This document shows positions 52,815 through 62,840 of a DNA stretch of 64,000 nucleotides, one piece after another. Both the position numbers and the translations under genes were made by a program. The notes below the pieces were generated by a model. That model was not told the DNA's origin and ran no database searches. It was given only the letters and a program-made list of their open reading frames with translations. Within the stretch, counting starts at the first letter, position 1; every line of letters starts with the position of its first letter. This stretch comes from Peribacillus sp. Bi96 (GTDB lineage: Bacteria > Bacillota > Bacilli > Bacillales > DSM-1321). The DNA is taken from assembly GCF_918698115.1 (NCBI RefSeq), contig NZ_CAKKLV010000002.1, positions 1 to 64,000 of the forward strand. Reading direction: 5' to 3'.

Positions 52815-53022
52815 TTGAAAAGTAAGAGGGTAAAATAAAGTGTTTCGATTATGTAAAAGGCTTTGGACTTATTTCTCCAGATAGTAATGGAGAAGATTTG
52901 TTTGTCCATTTTAGTTCTATTCGTAATCAATCTAACTCTAGTTTATTAGAATTGGGGGCAGAAAGTCTCTTAAATTGTATAAGGAGCAAAAGGGGCCTCA
53001 AGCAGAATACGTAGTACTCATT
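52815..53022 (+). pseudogene. Cold-shock protein, degenerate
   Basis: A TTG at 52815 behind GGAGGAG gives KSKRVK and a stop. In the next frame [20 protein letters not shown] then [20 protein letters not shown] follows. KGFGxISP and DxFVHFSSI are the RNP1 and RNP2 motifs of cold-shock domains. A frameshift at the WF position and an altered C-terminus indicate a decayed csp gene. Confidence 0.7.
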
Positions 53023-53053
53023 TGAGAAGACGTTTTATCCTCAAATCAACATG

Positions 53054-53094
53054 AAAGGCCTTACTAGGGAAAAAGTATAGTAAGGCCTTTTTTA
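53054..53094. terminator. Terminator between csp remnant and AraC gene
   Basis: AAAGGCCTTACTA pairs with TAGTAAGGCCTTT, followed by TTTT. It can serve the convergent minus-strand AraC gene as well. Confidence 0.8.
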
Positions 53095-53135
53095 TTACTT
53101 GATTTTTTTACTATCCTGCCTGTTGAGCAGGGAAT

Positions 53136-54053
53136 TCATGCGTTTGTTCTTTGATTATTTTTCTCTCTCAGACGCTTTATATCTTCTCTAGGTGGAAGCC
53201 CAAACAGTCGTGAATATTCACGACTGAATTGTGATGGGCTTTCATATCCGACTCGAAAGGAGACATCAGCTGCATCTGTTGACTCGGATAATAACAAGTG
53301 CCGGGCTTCCTGTAGTCTTATTTGTTTTTGGAACTGAATCGGACTCATCGCTGTGACCTCTTTAAAGTGTCTATGGAGCGAAGAAACACTCATGCTTGCT
53401 ATATCTGAAAGCTCCTCAATTCGAAAAGACTGATCATAGTGATGCATGATATGTTCGATTACGTCTCTAATACGATAGGTATAGCTACCTTCTATTGCCA
53501 TCTGCTCTAGTGTCCCTCCATGTGGCCCTTGCAGAACCCTATAGAGAATCTCCTGTTTGAATAGAGGCGCAAGTACTGGAATATCCTGAGGGTTATCTAG
53601 CAAGCGAACTAATCTAATCACCGCATCTAACATGGATGAGTCTATCGGGCTGACAAACATGGCTCTCTTCGTATTTTTTTTCGAATCAGCTTGAATTTCA
53701 GCATTACCTAAAACCTCTAAGATTTGACTTGGTGTAAATTCAAGTTTGAAAGCTAAATAGGGAACATCTGGAGAGGCTTCTATGACTTGGGCGGTAACCG
53801 GTAAATCAACAGATGCAACAAGGTAATCGGCAGGATTGTATGTAAAGCGTTCCTTCGCCAGTAATACCTCCTTCATACCCTGGACGATAATGCATAAGGA
53901 AGGATTGTAAACTCCATAATTCGGTCCGATAGCATTAGATTGACGACTGAAAAATAAAGATGGAATAGCAGTTGAGTGGGTACCATCCCGCCCTGAATAA
54001 TGCTCAATCATTTTAGCAAGCTCACCCTGCCATTTATAAATTTGTTCAGACAT
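53136..54053 (-). CDS. AraC family transcriptional regulator
   Basis: A 305-residue regulator. The N-terminal AraC_N (type I) sensor spans about 20-180 (GVYNPSLCIIVQGMKEVLLAKERFTYNPADYLVASVDLPV...ASPDVPYLAFKLEF). The C-terminal double helix-turn-helix spans about 195-295 (YRIRDVIEHIMHHYDQSFRIEELSDIASMSVSSLHRHFKEVTAMSPIQFQKQIRLQEARHLL, and the second helix SFRVGYESPSQFSREYSRLFG). Proteins of this type often control neighbouring oxidoreductase or efflux genes and respond to aldehydes (YqhC-like). Its divergent neighbour is the MFS exporter 415 bp away, followed by SDR, NmrA-type and aldo/keto reductase genes. The intervening 54054-54467 has no gene. Confidence 0.92.
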   Translation of the reverse strand: MSEQIYKWQGELAKMIEHYSGRDGTHSTAIPSLFFSRQSNAIGPNYGVYNPSLCIIVQGMKEVLLAKERFTYNPADYLVASVDLPVTAQVIEASPDVPYLAFKLEFTPSQILEVLGNAEIQADSKKNTKRAMFVSPIDSSMLDAVIRLVRLLDNPQDIPVLAPLFKQEILYRVLQGPHGGTLEQMAIEGSYTYRIRDVIEHIMHHYDQSFRIEELSDIASMSVSSLHRHFKEVTAMSPIQFQKQIRLQEARHLLLSESTDAADVSFRVGYESPSQFSREYSRLFGLPPREDIKRLREKNNQRTNA

Positions 54054-54467
54054 AAGATCCTCCTTGTTCCTTTCTCTTTGATAGTGCCATTATAATGCAT
54101 ATCTCTCTGTTATGTAACGTTATGCAAGTATCATTGAGAGGATTAGGCAATCATTTGAGAAGAATGGGATACCGGTTACTTTCTCATTTGTTGCATAATA
54201 AGGACGCGGCTAAATAATATAACCATTTAAAGTGAGAATAATGCAAAGAATGGAAAAACAATAATACAAAAGCGTAGATTATGAAGAAGTGATTTAGAAG
54301 TTTCTTCTATCGTGCTGATTGTATGAAAATAAGGCCTGGTTATGCTGTGGCTTCCAAGTGTAGAAGTTTGAGGGGAATTTTTACTGGTAACTAAACAATA
54401 AATACAAATAGTCTAAAATGTAAGCTTTAATATATCACATCATAGATAAAGGAGTAGATAGAACAGA

Positions 54468-55640
54468 ATGAATAATACTTGGAAAATTTACATGCTGACC
54501 CTTATTAGCTTCGTGGTCGGTACTTCACAATTCGTCATCGTAGGTACGTTGGATCAAGTGGCTGCTTCCGTCGAAGTATCGGTAGCAACCGCAGGTCAGC
54601 TTATTACCGTATTCGCTCTCGGTAACGCAATCGGAACGCCCCTTGTTATGGTAGCAACCTCGAAGATGGATCAGCGTAAGCAATTGTTACTGGCTCTCGC
54701 CATCATATTACTCGGCGTCATTGGGGTAATTGCTCTTCCAGGCTTTGGATTGCTGATGGCCTCTCGCGTTTTACTAGGGATTGGAACAGGGGTCTTCGTT
54801 GTCACCGCCTATGGTATAGCTGCAAAACTGGCTGCTCCTGGACGTCAGGGTGGAGCGATGGCCAATGTCGCAATGGGGTATAGCTCTTCCCTTGTCTTTG
54901 GCGTTCCCCTTGGCCGTATGATTGCTTCGTCTTATGATTGGAAGGTCATCTTCTGGGGCATCGGACTCTTCAGCCTACTGGCTATCTTTGCCGTTGCACG
55001 GACGATTCCAGTCATGGAAAGCGAGGCGGCTGTTTCTCTGGGTAAGCGTCTTGCTCTCTTGAAGAATCCGAGAGTCGCACTCACTCTTGGTGTAACCTTC
55101 TTTGTATTTATTAGTTATTCAATGCTCAATACGTATATCACACCCTTTCTGACCGCCGTTATGCCAACTATGAAAGAAAAATTGAGTATGATTCTCTTAG
55201 CTATGGGTATCGCGAGCTTGATTGGCTCTAAGGTTGGTGGCTTACTGGCAGACCGGATCGGCATCGTCCGCACGCTGGTCGGATCCATGGCTGTCCACAT
55301 CATCTCGCTAGTATTGCTGTCTACTGTCTCTGGATTTGGATGGGTAATGGTTACCCTCCCGTTGCTCATGATTTGGGAAATCGCTGCTTGGACGTTCGGA
55401 CCTACCCAAAACTTTAACCTAGTCTTGCTTACTCCAGAAGCCTCTAGTATCGTGCTTAGTCTGAACAGTTCCTTTGTACAACTTGGATTTGCCGCTGGTG
55501 CTGGAATTGGAGGTATTGTTGCGGGAAGGTCATCAATACAAGAGATCAGTTGGGTTGGAGCTACATCAGTCGTGATTGCTCTACTGATTGGAGTGTTTTC
55601 ATTTAGACGCAGCCGTGAGCTCTCAAGTGCACAGCAGTGA
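54468..55640 (+). CDS. MFS transporter, DHA1 (AraJ/YdhP-like) type
   Basis: A 390-residue, twelve-helix drug-proton antiporter family member. Helix 1 contains LISFVVGTSQFVIVGTLDQVA, the loop 2-3 motif is a weak TSKMDQRKQLLLALA, and helix 4/5 has SRVLLGIGTGVFVVTAYGIAAKLAAPGRQGGAMANVAMG with the antiporter-type VPLGRMIA. Helix 7-8 has KVGGLLADRIGIVRTLVG. This is the AraJ/PbuE-like group, which exports sugars, nucleosides or drugs; the substrate is unknown. GGAGTAG precedes the ATG. It heads a plus-strand cluster of oxidoreductases and is divergent from the AraC regulator. Confidence 0.9.
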   Translation: MNNTWKIYMLTLISFVVGTSQFVIVGTLDQVAASVEVSVATAGQLITVFALGNAIGTPLVMVATSKMDQRKQLLLALAIILLGVIGVIALPGFGLLMASRVLLGIGTGVFVVTAYGIAAKLAAPGRQGGAMANVAMGYSSSLVFGVPLGRMIASSYDWKVIFWGIGLFSLLAIFAVARTIPVMESEAAVSLGKRLALLKNPRVALTLGVTFFVFISYSMLNTYITPFLTAVMPTMKEKLSMILLAMGIASLIGSKVGGLLADRIGIVRTLVGSMAVHIISLVLLSTVSGFGWVMVTLPLLMIWEIAAWTFGPTQNFNLVLLTPEASSIVLSLNSSFVQLGFAAGAGIGGIVAGRSSIQEISWVGATSVVIALLIGVFSFRRSRELSSAQQ

Positions 55641-55735
55641 AGTTTTAGAAAATAGATTCAGCAGATGATTTGCTTTTAGATGGCAAATCATCTGAATCAA
55701 TAAATTTACTTTTTATTAAGAAAGGATAGATATAA

Positions 55736-56479
55736 ATGATGTCTAATAAAAAAGATAAAGTTGTGATTATTACAGGTGCTTCTAGTGGAATTGGAGAGGC
55801 AACAGCTAAAAAACTTGCTTCTACAGGTGCGAAGTTGGTCTTGGCAGCTCGTCGTGAAGAACGTTTACAACAGTTACAGAAAGACATCGAAAAAAATGGT
55901 GGAAAAGCTCTTTATAAAGTAACCGATGTAACGTCACATGAACAAATGGAAGAGCTTGCTGAGTATGCGCTTCAAGAGTTCGGAAGAATTGATGTATTAG
56001 TGAATAATGCTGGCGTCATGCCGCATTCATTTCTTTATAAGAAAAGAATCGATGACTGGAATAAGATGATTGACGTCAATATTAAAGGCGTACTTTATGG
56101 GATTGCCGCTGTTCTTCCATCCATGCGAGAACAAAAATCAGGGCATGTCATTAATTTGTCTTCAGTAGCTGGACATGTTGTTGGAGCTGGAAGTACGGTC
56201 TATGCAGGAACAAAGTTTGCTGTACGTGCGATTACGGAAGGTTTACGTAAAGAAGAGTATAGCAATAATATCCGCACAACCATTATCTCACCAGGAGCAG
56301 TTACAAGTGAATTAATAAATTCCATTACAGATATGGACCTCAAGCCAGGAATCGATAAAGTTTATGAAGGTGCGATTGACGCTGAGAGTATTGCTGGTGC
56401 AATTGCTTTTGCCATTGAACAACGATCAGATGTAGCAATTAATGAAATGCTTATTCGTCCTACACATCAAGAGAGATAA
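55736..56479 (+). CDS. Short-chain dehydrogenase/reductase
   Basis: A classical SDR, 247 residues, NADP-type. Coenzyme loop IITGASSGIGEATAKKLA (about residue 10), an Arg-rich second strand VLAARREERLQQL favouring NADPH, DVTSHEQ, the NNAG motif (VLVNNAGVMPHS), catalytic Ser in INLSSVAGHV, and YAGTKFAVRAI with catalytic Tyr and Lys. ISPGAVTSEL follows. The substrate is unknown. ATGs at 55736 and 55739 are both possible, with AAAGGA upstream. It is downstream of the MFS gene by 95 bp. Three degenerate SDR pieces recur at 60172, 61371 and 61791. Confidence 0.94.
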   Translation: MMSNKKDKVVIITGASSGIGEATAKKLASTGAKLVLAARREERLQQLQKDIEKNGGKALYKVTDVTSHEQMEELAEYALQEFGRIDVLVNNAGVMPHSFLYKKRIDDWNKMIDVNIKGVLYGIAAVLPSMREQKSGHVINLSSVAGHVVGAGSTVYAGTKFAVRAITEGLRKEEYSNNIRTTIISPGAVTSELINSITDMDLKPGIDKVYEGAIDAESIAGAIAFAIEQRSDVAINEMLIRPTHQER

Positions 56480-56529
56480 TTTAACACCAATAAATTTTGT
56501 TTAATTTAAGTAGTATGTTCCGATTGTTT

Positions 56530-56612
56530 AAAAACAGGAGACTTATATATTTAAAAAGTATTTTTAAACAATGGTGTTGAGATGCCTATACTCGGCTTTG
56601 GTGTGTTTTGCA
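56530..56612 (+). repeat. Duplicated 5' end of the aldo/keto reductase gene
   Basis: AAACAGGAG, the start region and the codons for [13 protein letters not shown] match 57615-57692 closely, but the start codon region has changed (ATATTTAAAAAG against ATATGCAAAAAG) and the copy ends after about 80 bp. A dead partial copy. Confidence 0.75.
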
Positions 56613-56645
56613 AGGAACAAAATTTATTATACGAGGAGTGGTATT

Positions 56646-57290
56646 ATGAAAATTTTGATTTTAGGTGCAGCAGGCCAAATAACCCGTATGCTAACAAATG
56701 AATTGCTCAATAAAACTGACCATTCTATCGTTCTTTATGCAAGAAACGGGCATAAGCGTTTAACTATTATTGATGATAGCCGGGAAGTTATTTTTGATGG
56801 TGATTTTAAAGACAGAGATGAACTGATCGATGCTATGAAAGATGTTGACCTTGTATATATTAATGACATGGGTGATGAAGAATCAACGAAAACAATAATT
56901 GATGCAATGCATAATGCAGGAGTGAGAAGAGTAATCGCGGCATCCATTCTTGGAATTTATGATGAAGTATTGGGAGCTTTTGGGGAATGGAATAAACGTA
57001 TGATTGGTGGAAGCACCAGAATGCGTTCCCAGATTGAATCTGCACGGTTGCTTGAAAATTCTAACCTCGATTATACACTATTAAGAATAACATGGCTTTA
57101 CAACCAAGCTGGGAATACTAAATATATGATTACCCAAAAAGGAGAGCCATTTAAAGGTGCACAAGTTACGCGTCAAGCAGTAACTCAATTAATAATGGAT
57201 ATCATCGAAGAAAAAAGTGATAAATATCTTCAAGCCAGTCTAGGAGTGAGTGAACCTGATACAGATTGGGCGAAGCCATCATTTTATTAA
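56646..57290 (+). CDS. NmrA/SDR-like NAD(P)-binding protein
   Basis: A 214-residue atypical SDR of the NAD(P)-binding, NmrA-like group (YwnB/YhfK type). It has the Rossmann loop ILILGAAGQITRMLTNELL near residue 3, the second strand ALYARNGHKRL-type ILYARNG region, DGDFKDRDELIDAMKDVDLVYIND, RRVIAASILGIYDEV, and SNLDYTLLRITWLYNQAG near residue 140. The catalytic YxxxK of classical SDRs is not evident, in line with NmrA-like sensors or epimerases. The start at 56646 has GAGGAG nine bases before it. It lies in the oxidoreductase cluster. Confidence 0.85.
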   Translation: MKILILGAAGQITRMLTNELLNKTDHSIVLYARNGHKRLTIIDDSREVIFDGDFKDRDELIDAMKDVDLVYINDMGDEESTKTIIDAMHNAGVRRVIAASILGIYDEVLGAFGEWNKRMIGGSTRMRSQIESARLLENSNLDYTLLRITWLYNQAGNTKYMITQKGEPFKGAQVTRQAVTQLIMDIIEEKSDKYLQASLGVSEPDTDWAKPSFY

Positions 57291-57300
57291 GATATAAGGA

Positions 57301-57602
57301 AGATTGATAAGAAAACAACATTTGTTAGCTCTGACTTTCGCGGTATTGTTCCGCGCTTCCAACTGAATAATCTTGAAGCAAATCAGGTCTTGGTCGAACT
57401 GATAAAGAAGAGTCCAGTAGGGAAAGAAATAACAACGGCACAAATCGTACTCGCATGGGTGCATGCCCAGAAACATTGTACCAACTCCCGGTACGCGCAA
57501 GAGGAATTAAGGAATTTGAACGATGTGCTCTCAAAGATCAAGATTTCGGGAATCGCTATCCGGCAGGTTCAGATTTCGCAAAAAGAACAGGCAAATGACT
57601 GA
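57301..57602 (+). pseudogene. C-terminal fragment of a second aldo/keto reductase
   Basis: Reads SSDFRGIVPRFQLNNLEANQ, VLVELIKKSPVGKEITTAQI, VLAWVHAQKHCTNSRYAQEE in one frame with degraded ends. PRFxxxNLEANQ...TxAQIxLAWxxAQ is typical of the AKR11/YghZ-like C-terminus, and belongs to a different AKR type from the intact gene downstream. The barrel's first six strands are missing. Confidence 0.75.
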
Positions 57603-57615
57603 CATTTAATATTGA

Positions 57616-58485
<870 letters not shown>

Positions 58486-58590
58486 TGCCCTAGTCCTTAT
58501 ACACATAACGAAGTGGAGTAAGGAGAACTTCATAAACTGTAAAAATAGTTAAAGTACGTACTCTGCAAGATTATGATGATTTTGATTTCA

Positions 58591-58622
58591 AAAACAGCCA
58601 GAATAATATCTGGCTGTTTTCA
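58591..58622 (+). terminator. Terminator after the aldo/keto reductase
   Basis: AAAACAGCCAGA and TCTGGCTGTTTT arms around six bases, with T residues following. The stretch to 58910 shows no gene. Confidence 0.85.
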
Positions 58623-58910
58623 TTATATTATTTTGTTCTTATTCAACTATAGGGCCAGATTGGTGAAGATTTATGGTTGTTTTGAGTTCTTTTGAGTTCT
58701 TTTTAAGCTAACGGGAGTTTTTTTAAGTAGAACCCTTCACAAAGTTACAGATAAAGCCAATCTCTATTTGAAACTCGGCTTTTTTCTTATTGTCGCTTTG
58801 GAATATCGTTTGATCAAAGTCAAATTGAGTGTAAAGTTGACAGGATTTTATTCATCGTTATGTTGTAAAAAACATTATATCTCGCCTGATGCTAATCGGA
58901 ATTTTTAATT

Positions 58911-59108
58911 CTATTTATTGAAATAAGCAAGCATGCTTTGGATCAATTTATAATTCGAACGATTTGGGTCATAAATGGCACCAAAAGATAAAGAAAAATT
59001 AAAGGGATAACCGATTAACGGTATCGCTTTAATGCGGCCACTCTCAATATATGGATCATCTTCAATCATCATTTTTGATACAATACTCACACCCAGTCCA
59101 GCTGCTAC
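58911..59108 (-). pseudogene. C-terminal fragment of a LysR-type regulator
   Basis: On the minus strand: VAAGLGVSIVSKMMIEDDPY, then IESGRIKAIPLIGYPFNFSL, and FGAIYDPNRSNYKLIQSMLA to a TAG at 58911. This is the end of a LysR substrate-binding domain. The 5' part is cut off at about 59109 by the IS3 remnant. Confidence 0.75.
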
Positions 59109-59112
59109 AGAT

Positions 59113-59762
59113 TTTTTTTATTACCAGAATTCGTTCTATTACTAAGAAAAAATACCGTCCCTATCTATCTAAAGAAAAGATTATTCAATTGGATAATTTG
59201 CTAAAACGAGACTTTACTACTCAGACCATTAATGAGAAAGGGGTAGCAGATATTACGTATATCCACACGTTAAAAGACGGATGGTGTTATTTAGCTTCGA
59301 TATTGGATCTTCATTCTAAGATAATAGTAGGGTATTCATTTTCTCGTTCAATGACGACAGAACTGGTCATACAAGCATTCAATAACGCTCACTTTTCCCA
59401 AAAGCCCTCGGAGGGCTTAGTTCTTCATACGGATCTTGACTCACAATATACAAGTAGTGAGTATACTTAACATATTCAAAATCATCATATTAAGCGATCC
59501 TTTAGTCAGAAAGGTTGCCCGTACGATAATGCCTGTATTGAATCCTTTCATGCCCTATTAAAAAAGGAAGAAGTCAACCACGTACAATATCTAGACTATC
59601 AAACAGCTAAATTAGCGATGTTCCAATTTATTGAAGGTTGGTATAACCGAAAATGAATTCACAGCAGCTTGGGCTATCAAACCCCACAAGCCATTGAAGA
59701 TTTAATTAGGAATACAGCTTAAGATTTAACTTTTTTGTGTCCAAAATATTGACTCAAATCCA
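59113..59762 (+). mobile_element. IS3-family element remnant, transposase orfB with two stops
   Basis: Plus-strand rve transposase: ITKKKYRPYLSKEKIIQLDN, GVADITYIHTLKDGWCYLAS (first Asp), SRSMTTELVIQAFNNAHFSQ, LVLHTDLDSQYTSSEYT (second Asp; Asp replaces the usual Gly). Then TAA at 59468, HIKRSFSQKGCPYDNACIES with the catalytic Glu, and TGA at 59654 before IHSSLGYQTPQAIEDLIRNT. The element ends with the inverted terminal sequence at 59743-59762. orfA and the left end are absent. It is the same IS as at 28545-29012. Confidence 0.9.
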
Positions 59763-59821
59763 GTATATTAAATTTCTTTTGTGTACATAAATCATGCACA
59801 TAAATTGGTTAACTAAACAAA

Positions 59822-59872
59822 CAAGAAAGTGCTGGAAAGAACATGAATGGGGCAGCAGGCAAGGAGGAGTAA
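59822..59872 (+). pseudogene. floT-like 3' tail
   Basis: Seventeen codons reading QESAGKNMNGAAGKEE and a stop match the last residues of FloT (QENVEANKNLAAGKEE) with several substitutions; nucleotides GGCAGCAGGCAAGGA are shared. It is more diverged from floT than the copy at 51923. A terminator follows 30 bp later. This is the end of an old floT paralogue or of the original floT locus. Confidence 0.55.
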
Positions 59873-59902
59873 CAGATAGAACTAAAACATTGTAAGCGAG
59901 TT

Positions 59903-59943
59903 AAAAAGGTATCGGAATGGGAGACCCATTCCGATACCTTTTT
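59903..59943 (+). terminator. Strong terminator
   Basis: A 19-bp stem (AAAAAGGTATCGGAATGGG with its complement) around AGA, flanked by A and T runs. It follows the floT-like tail, and resembles in sequence the terminator of fruA at 20051. Confidence 0.92.
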
Positions 59944-60121
59944 AGGTTGTTTTGGCAATCTCATCTATGTCAGCACACATAATCGTATCGACTTTATTCA
60001 TCATGAAGCTGACGGTTATTCAAGATTTTGATGCCAGCAATCGTTTTCTACGATTGCATCAACTCTTCCAATGATTTTAAATTATTTTCATATTCAGTAA
60101 TATTAGAAGCTGGTTACCCAA

Positions 60122-60250
60122 TACCTATGTAAACATCACCAGTTATTGTTTCTTCCATGGAACTAAATTCTGCCGCTTAGGCTACCGTTAAGTTGGGAGT
60201 TGCCGGATTTAGGCGCATTGATGTGCTGGTTAACAACTCAGGTAATCCTA
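60122..60250. pseudogene. Joined micro-fragments of LysR and SDR genes
   Basis: 60122-60171 matches, with a few changes, part of the intact LysR gene at 60933-60980 (minus strand). Immediately after, on the plus strand, TVKLGVAGFRRIDVLVNNSG is an SDR fragment with the NNxG motif. Neither is functional. The rest of 59944-60311 is unrecognised. Confidence 0.6.
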
Positions 60251-60311
60251 TAGTGGCCAATTCGAGAAATAAATTATAATAAATAATTGTTAATATTGTT
60301 ACGTGATTTTC

Positions 60312-61220
60312 CTATTCATCTGATGAAAAATTTGTAAATTTTCCCTGAATTTCTTTTAAAAATATTTCAGCAGCAGCGGAAAAAACCTGATGTTTTTTCC
60401 AAACAATGTTTAAGCCAGATTCAAGTCTTGGCTCTAGCGGTCTAAAACAAAGGTTACTATCACTAGACGTATTTACTATTTTATCAAGGGTTATTGCATA
60501 ACCAATACCCTCTTCAACCATGATTGCAGCATTATATGCAAGATTGTATGTAGTCACGACGTTTAAAATGTCAAAATTTTCACCAAACCAATCCGCAAAT
60601 TCATTTTTAGACAATGTCTTTTTCATAGCCTGCCGTGAACAGATTAGCGGAAAATTTAATAAATCCAGTGCTTGAATGGTATCTTTGAAAGCAAGAGGAC
60701 TGTCTTTCCTCATAACAACGCCCCAAACATCTTTGGTTGGGATATTGATATAATTGTATTTGGATAAATCAGCTGGTTCAATTAAAATACCAAAATCAAG
60801 CAATCCTTTGTCAAGTCGTTCAGTCACATCGTCTTCGTTTCCGCTGTACAGGTGATACCGTATATTTGGATAACGTAATTGTAAATCTTTTACTACCCGT
60901 GCAATCAGTCTCATGGCGTCCGTTTCCCCACCACCTACATAAACGTCACCACTTATTGTTTCTTCCATAGAACTAAATTCTACACCTAATTTATCAACCA
61001 TATCAACGATTTCTTCTGCTCTCTTTCGGAGGAGCATTCCTTCATCTGTGAGAATGATACTGTGACTACTGCGAATAAATAGTTTTTTTCCTAACTCTTG
61101 TTCAAGATCTTTTAATTGTCTTGACAAGGTTGGCTGTGTCACATGCAAAAAATTAGCAGCACCTGTAATGCTTCCTTCTCTTGCAACAGTAAGAAAATAT
61201 CGCAAAACTCTAAATTCCAT
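60312..61220 (-). CDS. LysR family transcriptional regulator
   Basis: A 302-residue LysR regulator. The N-terminal helix-turn-helix is canonical: MEFRVLRYFLTVAREGSITGAANFLHVTQPTLSRQLKDLEQELG. The substrate-binding domain runs from about 90 to 295 (VYVGGGETDAMRLIARVVKDL, LLDFGILIEP, WGVVMRKDSPL, and YAITLDKIVN). It resembles the group that often stands divergent to SDR or aldo/keto reductase genes. Here the divergent upstream DNA (61371 onward) is a broken SDR, so its natural target may be lost; the SDR at 55736 is another candidate. GGAGGCG precedes the ATG. Confidence 0.93.
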   Translation of the reverse strand: MEFRVLRYFLTVAREGSITGAANFLHVTQPTLSRQLKDLEQELGKKLFIRSSHSIILTDEGMLLRKRAEEIVDMVDKLGVEFSSMEETISGDVYVGGGETDAMRLIARVVKDLQLRYPNIRYHLYSGNEDDVTERLDKGLLDFGILIEPADLSKYNYINIPTKDVWGVVMRKDSPLAFKDTIQALDLLNFPLICSRQAMKKTLSKNEFADWFGENFDILNVVTTYNLAYNAAIMVEEGIGYAITLDKIVNTSSDSNLCFRPLEPRLESGLNIVWKKHQVFSAAAEIFLKEIQGKFTNFSSDE

Positions 61221-61370
61221 CTATCACGCCTCCTTTTTATTATTTTAGTATATACGCTTCAGAAATGCTTAACAAGCATGTCTTGATATGTGATATAAGT
61301 ATTTGTTATAAACGAAAGGCACAGCTAAAATAAATTGTATAGAGTAAAGAAAGGATGATGTTATCTATTA

Positions 61371-61506
61371 TGTCTACTAATTAAGATAAAGTTGTTGTAA
61401 TAATGGGTATATCAAGTGGAATTGGTAATGCAACCAATAAGAAACAAGGAGAATAAGGAGCAAAAATAGTCATTGCCGCTCGTCATGGAGTTCAATTGAA
61501 AGCGCT
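61371..61506 (+). pseudogene. N-terminal SDR fragment, in-frame stops
   Basis: Reads MSTN, stop, DKVVVIMGISSGIGNATNKK, QGE, stop, GAKIVIAARHGVQLKAL. The GxxxGIG coenzyme motif and the AAR second strand identify an SDR start with two stops and missing remainder. It is divergent from the LysR gene, the usual regulator-target layout. Confidence 0.8.
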
Positions 61507-61790
61507 TATTACAAGCTTGAGTCCTTCTTCAAAGAAAATCTCAAGAAAAAATAGGGCTTGTGTTGGAAGATCGTAATGAGCTTTACGTGCTAATGGTATT
61601 TTTGAGTGAAACCACTGTGTGAATCCCGTATATCTTGTCGGGATTCATATTTTTTTTCAAAGAGAATTCAAATTTTGGTAAGGATTCAAAAAGAGCTTTC
61701 AAGCGACCTTCACGACATATGTAATTTCAGCACCTTATATAGATTTGAAGGGTGTTGTAATAATTACGATGAGCCTCAATGACTTAATTT

Positions 61791-61890
61791 GCTCCTTCTA
61801 GTGCAAATTTCTTAGTAGTTTTGCTTCGTCAATTCCATTGGTTGCTCCAATGATAACAACAACTTTATTCGTTACATCTGCAACTGCTTT
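61791..61890 (-). pseudogene. N-terminal SDR fragment on the minus strand
   Basis: Minus-strand reading KAVADVTNKVVVIIGATNGI then DEAKLLRNLH and a stop, with the following bases giving KFALEGA in another frame. Again a Rossmann-loop start of an SDR. The interval 61507-62059 otherwise holds nothing recognisable. Confidence 0.55.
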
Positions 61891-62059
61891 TCAGAGTTTT
61901 TTATGCTTGGGGATTTAACGAATAGAGAAGAAGTCAGTATGAAAATAATTCCCTTACCATCTAGAGACAACGATATTCAAATTAGATTAATAATCAGATA
62001 GAAGCCAAGTCGCATGAATTTACGAGACAAAAAAACGAAACTTGGAGGCGGAAAACGGG

Positions 62060-62809
62060 ATGAAAAAACGATTCATTCTTTCATTTGCATTGTTGCTAGC
62101 CCTCACCCTTACTGCTTGCAATAACAATGATACTGATACAAAGAACAACTCTCAACAAGAAGAGGGTTCCTCTGGGGCTAAGTCTGGGGAATACGCTGAG
62201 ATTGGATCCGGTGCTAACCTTGTAAAATTCCCTGAAGACCTTGAAAAGGGGATCGTGTTTGCCACTTACGATCGAGGAGATATTCATGAAAACATCTATG
62301 TAAATAGTAGAAAAGCAATTGAAGCGGTGCAGAACGGAGATGAGCTTCCGAGCGGCACCGTTATCACTCTCGAAGGATTTCGAGATGGAGAGATTGAGCA
62401 TTATTTAGTGATGGAAAAGCGTACCGGCTGGGGTTCCCAGTACTCGCCTGAAGAGCGTAATGGGGAATGGGAATACCAGCATTTTACACCTAACAGAGAA
62501 GTTGCAAAAGACAATATTGGCCGTTGCTTTTCCTGCCACGCAAATCAGGAAAGAGATGACTATATGAATTCGATGGATCAGATGAAGGAGTTTGATTTGA
62601 GAGAGATTTCACAATCAAAAAAAAGCAGTTCAGACACCCCACTCGTAGCTATCCCTACAGAGCATTGGAAGGTTAGTGAAATATCTGATCATGTGAATGA
62701 TTCTAAGGAGGTAAATAAAGAAGCAAGTAATGTAATGGATGATGAGGAAAAAGTGAAAAAAATTCAGGACGTTCTTTTGAAGATGTATTTACAGCAATAT
62801 AAAAGCTAA
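62060..62809 (+). CDS. Cytochrome P460-like lipoprotein with CxxCH heme motif
   Basis: A 249-residue exported lipoprotein. The signal peptide ends LTLTAC with lipid-modified Cys20, then an Asn/Ser/Gly-rich spacer to about residue 45. The domain at about 55-165 follows the cytochrome P460 pattern (FATYDRGDIHENIYVNSRKAIEAVQNGDELPSGTVI, VMEKRTGWGSQY, GEWEYQHFTPN) and ends with the c-type heme motif CFSCH (Cys156, Cys159, His160). The C-terminal 85 residues are charged and specific to this protein. P460 proteins oxidise hydroxylamine or nitric oxide species in nitrifiers; the role in Bacillus is not known. GGAGG lies 12 bases upstream of the ATG. The DUF4405 gene follows after 31 bp, so the two are co-transcribed. 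Confidence 0.85.
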   Translation: MKKRFILSFALLLALTLTACNNNDTDTKNNSQQEEGSSGAKSGEYAEIGSGANLVKFPEDLEKGIVFATYDRGDIHENIYVNSRKAIEAVQNGDELPSGTVITLEGFRDGEIEHYLVMEKRTGWGSQYSPEERNGEWEYQHFTPNREVAKDNIGRCFSCHANQERDDYMNSMDQMKEFDLREISQSKKSSSDTPLVAIPTEHWKVSEISDHVNDSKEVNKEASNVMDDEEKVKKIQDVLLKMYLQQYKS

Positions 62810-62840
62810 TCAAGCGATTAAATAGAAAGAGGAGAATACT

